Source: Serratia odorifera (GTDB taxonomy: Bacteria > Pseudomonadota > Gammaproteobacteria > Enterobacterales > Enterobacteriaceae). Taken from it: a stretch of DNA of 64,000 nucleotides. Positions within the stretch are counted from its first letter, which is position 1. Each line of letters opens with the position of its first letter. Below the pieces are notes generated by a model. That model had not been told where the DNA came from and searched no databases. It saw nothing but the letters and a program-made list of their open reading frames with translations. Shown piece by piece: positions 59,150 to 64,000 of this stretch. A program made the translations under genes and the position numbers. The DNA is taken from positions 4,464,001-4,528,000 of the forward strand of contig NZ_LR134117.1 of assembly GCF_900635445.1 (NCBI RefSeq). Direction: 5' to 3'.

Positions 59150-60788
59150 ACAGCGCCTGTAACGACGCGCGGGCAGAATCGGCATCAATACCGACACCGT
59201 ATGCCGCATCGCTGCCTGGCGCCGTACAGCGAATATAGGCCACCGCCCGGCTGTGGCTTTGATGCCCCAGCGTGTGCTCATGATAATCGGCAATCGCCAG
59301 CTGAATGCCGAACCGCTGGCGTAACGCATCGACGGCACTGGACAACAGGCCATTGCCTACACCGGTAAGCGGCTGAGGTTCACCGTCAACCATCACGCTG
59401 GCCTGGAAGCTGTAGGCGTGGTCGCCACGACTTTCGGTCTGATAGCTCACCAGTTGCAAACGCGGTTGCTCTACCAGGCCATACTGATTGCGGAACAGCC
59501 GCCACAGCTCGGCGCTGGTCATTTCCTTGCCGCTGCCATCCGTTTGCTGCTGCACCACCTGGCTAAAATCAATCTGCAACCCGCGCGGCAACGACAAACC
59601 GTGATTCTGTTCCAGCAACCATGCGGCACCGCTTTTACCCGACTGACTGTTGACCCGGATCACCGCTTCGTAACTGCAACCGACGTCGGCCGGATCGAGC
59701 GGCAGGTAAGGCACCTGCCAGCGTCCATCCTGCCTTTCGGCCTGGGCGGCAAAGCCTTTTTTGATCGCGTCCTGATGGGAGCCGGAAAAGGCGGTAAACA
59801 CCAGTTCACCGGCATAGGGATGGCGCGGATGTACCGGCAGCTGATTGCACTGCTCTACCACTTCCACCACCTGTTGCAGACGGCTGAAGTCCAACCCCGG
59901 AGCGATCCCCTGGGTGTACAGATTCAGCGCCAGCGTCACCAGATCGACATTGCCGGTACGTTCGCCGTTGCCAAACAGACAGCCTTCAACGCGATCGGCC
60001 CCCGCCAACATCGCCAGCTCCGCGCAGGCTACGCCGGTACCGCGATCGTTATGCGGATGCACGCTGATGGTCACCCGCTCGCGTTGGCTGAAATGACGAC
60101 AGAACCATTCGATCTGGTCGGCATAGACATTCGGCGTACTGACTTCCACCGTTGCAGGCAGATTGACGATCATCGGCCGTTGCGCGCTCGGCTGCCACAC
60201 CTCGGCCACCGCTTCACAAATCTCCAGCGCAAACGGCAATTCGGTAAAACAAAAGGTTTCCGGTGAGTATTCAAACGTCCATTCGGTCTCCGGCTGTCGT
60301 TCGCAAAGCTGCCGAATACGCCGGGCGCCATTAACCGCCAGCGCGATGGTGGCGGCCTTGTCTTGCCGGAATACGATGTCACGAAACAGCGGCGCGGTGG
60401 CGTTATACAGGTGCACAATCGCGCGAGGCACGCCTCGCAGCGCCTCAAAGGTGCGGTCGATCAGATCGTCGCGCGACTGGGTCAGAACCTGAATGGTCAC
60501 GCCGTCCGGGATCTGTCGTTCGTCGATCAAGTAACGAACAAAATCAAAGTCGGTCTGCGACGCCGAGGGAAACGCCACTTCGATTTCACTAAAACCGCAT
60601 TGCAGCAACAGCTGATAAAACAACTGCTTGCGCTCCCTGTCCATCGGCTCCGCCAACGCCTGATTACCGTCGCGTAAATCACTGGAACACCAGCGTGGCG
60701 CTCGTTGCTGCGTGCGCGCCGGCCACTGGCGATCCGGCAGCGCAACCGGTGGAAAGGGATGATATTTGGTTTGTGGATTAGGCAACAT
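59100..60788 (-). CDS. 2-isopropylmalate synthase, class II (fungal/mycobacterial-type LeuA)
   Basis: A 562-residue HMGL-like alpha-isopropylmalate synthase. The catalytic domain shows DLRDGNQALAEPMD, VHPHNDRGTGVACAELAM, GCLFGNGERTGNVD and a C-terminal regulatory domain (LQLVSYQTESRGDHAYSF). The length and SSDLRDGNQAL start fit the long class found in fungi, mycobacteria and pseudomonads, not the shorter LeuA of enterobacterial leuABCD. It is therefore probably a second enzyme for leucine or a related chain elongation. I chose ATG 60788 with AGGAG 6 nt upstream, the second of two adjacent ATGs. It overlaps the AraC gene's 3' end. Confidence 0.9.
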   Translation of the reverse strand: MLPNPQTKYHPFPPVALPDRQWPARTQQRAPRWCSSDLRDGNQALAEPMDRERKQLFYQLLLQCGFSEIEVAFPSASQTDFDFVRYLIDERQIPDGVTIQVLTQSRDDLIDRTFEALRGVPRAIVHLYNATAPLFRDIVFRQDKAATIALAVNGARRIRQLCERQPETEWTFEYSPETFCFTELPFALEICEAVAEVWQPSAQRPMIVNLPATVEVSTPNVYADQIEWFCRHFSQRERVTISVHPHNDRGTGVACAELAMLAGADRVEGCLFGNGERTGNVDLVTLALNLYTQGIAPGLDFSRLQQVVEVVEQCNQLPVHPRHPYAGELVFTAFSGSHQDAIKKGFAAQAERQDGRWQVPYLPLDPADVGCSYEAVIRVNSQSGKSGAAWLLEQNHGLSLPRGLQIDFSQVVQQQTDGSGKEMTSAELWRLFRNQYGLVEQPRLQLVSYQTESRGDHAYSFQASVMVDGEPQPLTGVGNGLLSSAVDALRQRFGIQLAIADYHEHTLGHQSHSRAVAYIRCTAPGSDAAYGVGIDADSARASLQALFNVAGRYLTPPPVAAG

Positions 60789-60998
60789 CATGGGCTCCTG
60801 AGCGTTGAACGATGATGTGCCATTATTCTTCGCCACTGGCACCGTTTCGCCGGCTTAAGCGACAACCCTCGTCGCAAAATGGACAACAAAAAAATTTGCA
60901 TCCTGCGTGGCTGCGACAACAATTACTTTTGACGTTTGTCACGACGCTTCAGAAGTCCTGAAGTTTACTCATTAACCGCACTGTTACCGGAGACGATC

Positions 60999-61376
60999 AT
61001 GAGCCTATATGCCACTTTGGAAGAAGCAATCGATGCAGCGCGCGAAGAGTTTATTGAGTCCGCCGAAGGCGGTAATGATGACGAACCGCCGGTGCCACAA
61101 CAGTTCAATCTGCAAAAATACGTGATGCTGGACGGTGATATCATGTGGCAGGCTGAATTTTTTGAAGACGAAGGCGAGTCGGTTGAGTGCCTGACGCTGC
61201 GCAGCGGCGCGGCGGCTCAAGCGATATTCGACGGCGATTATGACGACGAGGAAATTCATGAAGAATGGTTGGGTGAAAATACCCTGTATGAATGGGAAGA
61301 AGGCGATTTCCAACTGAATCCACCGCTCGACACCGAAGAGGGCGAAACGGCCGCCGATGAATGGGATGAGCGTTAA
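60999..61376 (+). CDS. msyB: MsyB, acidic protein
   Basis: A 125-residue very acidic protein matching E. coli MsyB: MSLYATLEEAIDAAREEFIE at the start and PPLDTEEGETAADEWDER at the end. In E. coli overexpressed msyB suppresses protein-export (secY/secA) mutants; the physiological role is unclear. The start is ATG 60999 with CGGAG upstream. It is divergent from LeuA2 and keeps the conserved position near yceK-opgH. Confidence 0.95.
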   Translation: MSLYATLEEAIDAAREEFIESAEGGNDDEPPVPQQFNLQKYVMLDGDIMWQAEFFEDEGESVECLTLRSGAAAQAIFDGDYDDEEIHEEWLGENTLYEWEEGDFQLNPPLDTEEGETAADEWDER

Positions 61377-61460
61377 TCCCCCTCGGGCGGGCCTGGCTAC
61401 GGCCCGCCCAACGGTCGAGAGCCGTGCTCTGCTGTCCGACGTTAATTTAAGGATCCGATA

Positions 61461-62009
61461 ATGCTTATTCGCCAGGCGCGTGCCAGCGATTACCCCGCCA
61501 TTTTGACGCTGCAACGGCTAAACACGCCAGAGAATCTCAGCGGCGCGCAGCTGCAACAAGGTTTTATCGTTTCAACCATGGATGAGGCACAGTTGGCCAG
61601 CCTCAACCAAGACCTCGGCATATTGGTGGCGGAGCACGACGGTCAACTGGCCGGCTTTGTCTGCCTGTCCCAGACGGACACACAGCCACGCCCACCGGTG
61701 GTCGACGCGCTGGTCGAGACCCTGTCCAGCCTGACGTTCAACGGCCGGCCGCTGGCCGAGCAGCGAGTGTTTTTATACGGCCCGGTATGCCTGGCGACGC
61801 AATGGCGAGGAAAAGGCGTGTTAAAACAGCTGTTCGCGGCGGTGAAAACCCACACCCACGAAAGATTTGATCTCGGCGCGCTGTTTATTGACCAGCACAA
61901 CCCGCATTCGTTGGCTGCGCACGTTGACGGCCTGGGGATGCACGCATTGAGTACCTTTGACTGCCAGGGAAAACGCTATTGGCTATTGGCGTTCGCCACC
62001 AACGGCTGA
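61461..62009 (+). CDS. GNAT-family N-acetyltransferase
   Basis: A 182-residue GNAT-fold protein. MLIRQARASDYPAILTLQRL is a typical start, FVCLSQTD is the central strand, and the acetyl-CoA motif is in VCLATQWRGKGVLKQLFAAV (R/Q-x-x-G-x-G/A, here QWRGKGV). The substrate is unknown. It has an AAGGAT ribosome site. It is inserted between msyB and yceK. Confidence 0.87.
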   Translation: MLIRQARASDYPAILTLQRLNTPENLSGAQLQQGFIVSTMDEAQLASLNQDLGILVAEHDGQLAGFVCLSQTDTQPRPPVVDALVETLSSLTFNGRPLAEQRVFLYGPVCLATQWRGKGVLKQLFAAVKTHTHERFDLGALFIDQHNPHSLAAHVDGLGMHALSTFDCQGKRYWLLAFATNG

Positions 62010-62013
62010 ACGA

Positions 62014-62259
62014 TTACTCATACGGCCCGTGTCGCATATCAAACGGCAGCATAAAGGTGTCCACCACCATCGACAACGGCACGTCAATCACCGTTAGATA
62101 ACGCCACGGCGTATCGCGTAAATCCCACTGCACGCCCGGATAATATTGATTGCCGTGCCCTGCACCCGGCACCGTACGGCTGATGATGCTGCCGCAGCCG
62201 GACAAGACGACTGTCCCGAGTGCCAGCAATGCCAGACGGAGATAAAAACGTATCTTCAC
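62014..62259 (-). CDS. yceK: YceK, small lipoprotein
   Basis: An 81-residue lipoprotein of the YceK/YidQ family with lipobox VLSGC at residues 18-22. The conserved GCGSIISRTVPGAGHGNQYYPGVQWD and LTVIDVPLSMVVDTFMLPFD follow. It starts with GTG 62259. It lies downstream of opgH on the same strand, as in E. coli, and ends 5 nt from the convergent acetyltransferase gene. Confidence 0.92.
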   Translation of the reverse strand: MKIRFYLRLALLALGTVVLSGCGSIISRTVPGAGHGNQYYPGVQWDLRDTPWRYLTVIDVPLSMVVDTFMLPFDMRHGPYE

Positions 62260-62361
62260 CCAATAGACCTATCTGCATGGTTGTTTCGGTATAAACAACC
62301 TCCGCGCAAATTTTAACATAGTTCTTGCCGAGCCCAAGGTCAGCATTGCGTAAGTACCAAC

Positions 62362-62389
62362 GAAAAAGGGATGCGCCATGCGCATCCCT
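62362..62389 (-). terminator. Intrinsic terminator after opgH
   Basis: On the minus strand GGGATGCGC and GCGCATCCC arms around ATG are followed by TTTTTCG. It lies 21 nt after the opgH stop, upstream of yceK. Confidence 0.85.
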
Positions 62390-62409
62390 GGGTAGCAAAC
62401 GTTCAGCGA

Positions 62410-64000
62410 TTAACGCTGACCGCGTGGGTGTGCCAGATCGTTGTGTGGCAGCCGTTGATAGTGTTCACGCCAGCTTTCGCCCTCCGGCTGTAACCAGACG
62501 CGCTGATGCAACCGCGACAACGCAACCGGGTCGCTCAACAGTTCAAGGCGTTTTGGCTTGGCCAGAGCGTCGGGGCCGACCTGCAACGCTTCGTTAACCC
62601 GTTCTTCGCGTACCCGTTCGATGGCAGCACGCAGATGATGGCGGGCGGTAGCCATGGCCGCGGCCAGCGCATTGAAGGACGGATTGACCACCGCATGCAG
62701 GAAACCGTCACGCAACGCGCGGTCGCGGTTCAGCTGCAGGTATTCTTCGGTGGCCACCAGCTCGCGTGGCGGCGAGTACTCTTCCGGGATCAGGAACAGC
62801 TTGGCGCGTTTACTCTTCAGCCCCAACGTCGCTCGGCTGGACAGCACCGACACGAACGGCGACAGGATCAGCGAGAAGACAATCGGTGCCAGCCACCACA
62901 GGAAACGCAGGTCCAGCCAGGCCATACCGCCTGCCCATACCAGCCCCAGCAGCATCTGCGAACCATGGCGCTTGAACGCCTCACCCCATGGCGTGTCGTC
63001 GTCGTCACGCTGTGGCGAGTTCCATACTACTTCCCAACCGAGGAAGGCGCTGACCACAAACACCGTATGGAACAACATGCGCACCGGCGCCAGCAGCACC
63101 GAGAACAGCATTTCCATCAGCATCGAAATCAGCAGGCGGAACGCGCCGCCGTATTCTTTGGCGCCCTTGGCCCAGATCAGCACGATGCTGAGCAGCTTCG
63201 GCAGGAACAACAGCACCAGGGTGGTGGAGAACAACGCTATCGCCAGTTCGGGACGCCACTGTGGCCATACCGGGAACAATTGCCGCGGCTGCAGGAAGTA
63301 CTGCGGTTCCATCAGCGTATGCACCACCTGAAGCGCGGTGGATAACGCCAGGAACATAAACCACAGCGGCGCCGACAGGTAAGACATCACGCCGGTCAGG
63401 AACACTGCACGGTGTACCGGGTGCATGCCCTTGACCAGGAACAGACGGAAGTTCATCAGGTTGCCATGGCACCAACGACGGTCACGCTTCAATTCATCCA
63501 GCAGGTTGGGCGGTAGTTCTTCGTAACTGCCCGGCAGATCGTAGGCTATCCACACCCCCCAACCGGCACGGCGCATCAGCGCCGCTTCGACGAAGTCATG
63601 TGACAGAATCGACCCGGCGAACGAGCCTTCACCCGGCAACGGTGCCAAAGCACAGTGCTCGATGAACGGTTTCACGCGGATAATCGCGTTGTGCCCCCAG
63701 TAGTGAGACTCACCCAACTGCCAGAAGTGCAGGCCGGCGGTAAACAGCGGGCCATAAACGCGGGTGGCAAACTGCTGCACGCGCGCATACAGCGTATCCA
63801 TGCCCGACGCTTTTGGCGCAGACTGGATGATGCCGGCGTTCGGATTGGCTTCCATCAGGCGAACCAGACCGGTCAGACACTCGCCGCTCATGACGCTGTC
63901 CGCGTCAAGGATTACCATGTAGCTGTATTCACCGCCCCAACGACGACAGAAGTCATCAATGTTACCGCTTTTGCGTTTAACGCGACGGCGGCGACGGCGA
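62410..64000 (-). CDS. opgH: OpgH (MdoH), osmoregulated periplasmic glucan glucosyltransferase, 5' truncated
   Basis: The last 530 residues of an inner-membrane GT2 glucosyltransferase that makes the beta-1,2-glucan backbone. The window end cuts the gene in the RRRRRRVKRKSGNIDDFCRR region. Seen: the catalytic DADSVMSGE (D-x-D), LSHDFVEAALMRRAGWG (the ED-like base region), and DELKRDRRWCHGNLMNFRLF (R-x-x-R-W, Q/RxxRW type). About six membrane helices and a cytoplasmic C-terminal tail follow. The real start codon lies outside the window; the first ATG inside it is internal. opgG would be upstream. Confidence 0.96.
   Translation of the reverse strand, partial: RRRRRRVKRKSGNIDDFCRRWGGEYSYMVILDADSVMSGECLTGLVRLMEANPNAGIIQSAPKASGMDTLYARVQQFATRVYGPLFTAGLHFWQLGESHYWGHNAIIRVKPFIEHCALAPLPGEGSFAGSILSHDFVEAALMRRAGWGVWIAYDLPGSYEELPPNLLDELKRDRRWCHGNLMNFRLFLVKGMHPVHRAVFLTGVMSYLSAPLWFMFLALSTALQVVHTLMEPQYFLQPRQLFPVWPQWRPELAIALFSTTLVLLFLPKLLSIVLIWAKGAKEYGGAFRLLISMLMEMLFSVLLAPVRMLFHTVFVVSAFLGWEVVWNSPQRDDDDTPWGEAFKRHGSQMLLGLVWAGGMAWLDLRFLWWLAPIVFSLILSPFVSVLSSRATLGLKSKRAKLFLIPEEYSPPRELVATEEYLQLNRDRALRDGFLHAVVNPSFNALAAAMATARHHLRAAIERVREERVNEALQVGPDALAKPKRLELLSDPVALSRLHQRVWLQPEGESWREHYQRLPHNDLAHPRGQR

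Overview
The window is a contiguous piece of a gammaproteobacterial chromosome, almost certainly order Enterobacterales and most likely Serratia or a close Yersiniaceae relative. The basis is protein content that matches enterobacterial families over full length, a moderately high GC content, and gene order that follows the 24-25 minute region of the E. coli map (potBCD, nagK-cobB, lolCDE, mfd, ndh, nagZ, ptsG, holB-tmk, the fab cluster, rne, pyrC, dinI, bssS, solA, yceJI, lpxL, mdtG, msyB, opgH) with local insertions. The species cannot be fixed by reading alone. I saw no rRNA, tRNA, CRISPR array, insertion sequence or prophage.

Region by region. 1-6.2 kb: spermidine/putrescine ABC transporter genes (potB end, potC, potD), split by an alpha-glucoside-type PTS permease, a GH4 phospho-glycosidase and an RpiR regulator. 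potC-side transcription is followed by a perfect CRP box, and potD has its own promoter. 6.2-12.6 kb: an orphan cytochrome P450, then cobB, nagK and lolEDC on the minus strand; lolC is interrupted by a single-base frameshift. 12.8-19.6 kb: mfd, ycfJ, ndh, ycfP. 19.6-22.9 kb: the envelope and cell-wall operon hinT-ycfL-lpoB-thiK-nagZ(-ycfP). 23-24.4 kb: a divergent HxlR regulator/SDR pair with a clear inverted-repeat operator. 24.4-26 kb: ptsG with an E. coli-like regulated leader.

26.2-36.7 kb is one long minus-strand block: yceD-rpmF-plsX-fabH-fabD-fabG-acpP-fabF-pabC-mltG-tmk-holB-ycfH, joining ribosome assembly, membrane lipid synthesis, folate, cell-wall and replication functions. holB carries a frameshift in a run of seven G. 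36.8-42.5 kb: yceF, rluC, and rne with its long autoregulatory 5' leader. 42.5-50.1 kb: a small monooxygenase-fold gene, pyrC, SOS-controlled dinI, an unrecognised small gene, bssS, solA, a LuxR-type regulator, tqsA, yceJ and yceI. 50.1-64 kb: trhO, an Old Yellow Enzyme, a 53-residue membrane protein too short for routine calling, lpxL, a YciI-like gene, mdtG, a POT peptide transporter, a VOC protein, an AraC regulator overlapping a second-type 2-isopropylmalate synthase, msyB, a GNAT acetyltransferase, yceK, and the 5'-truncated opgH.

Most of the window is conserved housekeeping DNA. The accessory genes sit as short insertions between conserved blocks: the PTS/GH4 cluster, the P450, HxlR/SDR, the LuxR gene, the OYE plus small membrane protein, and POT/VOC/AraC/LeuA2. 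I did not find a convincing undescribed multi-gene system. The points most worth checking are the split pot operon, the two frameshifts in genes essential in E. coli, the HxlR operator, the mfd-ycfJ palindrome, and the AraC/LeuA2 pair.
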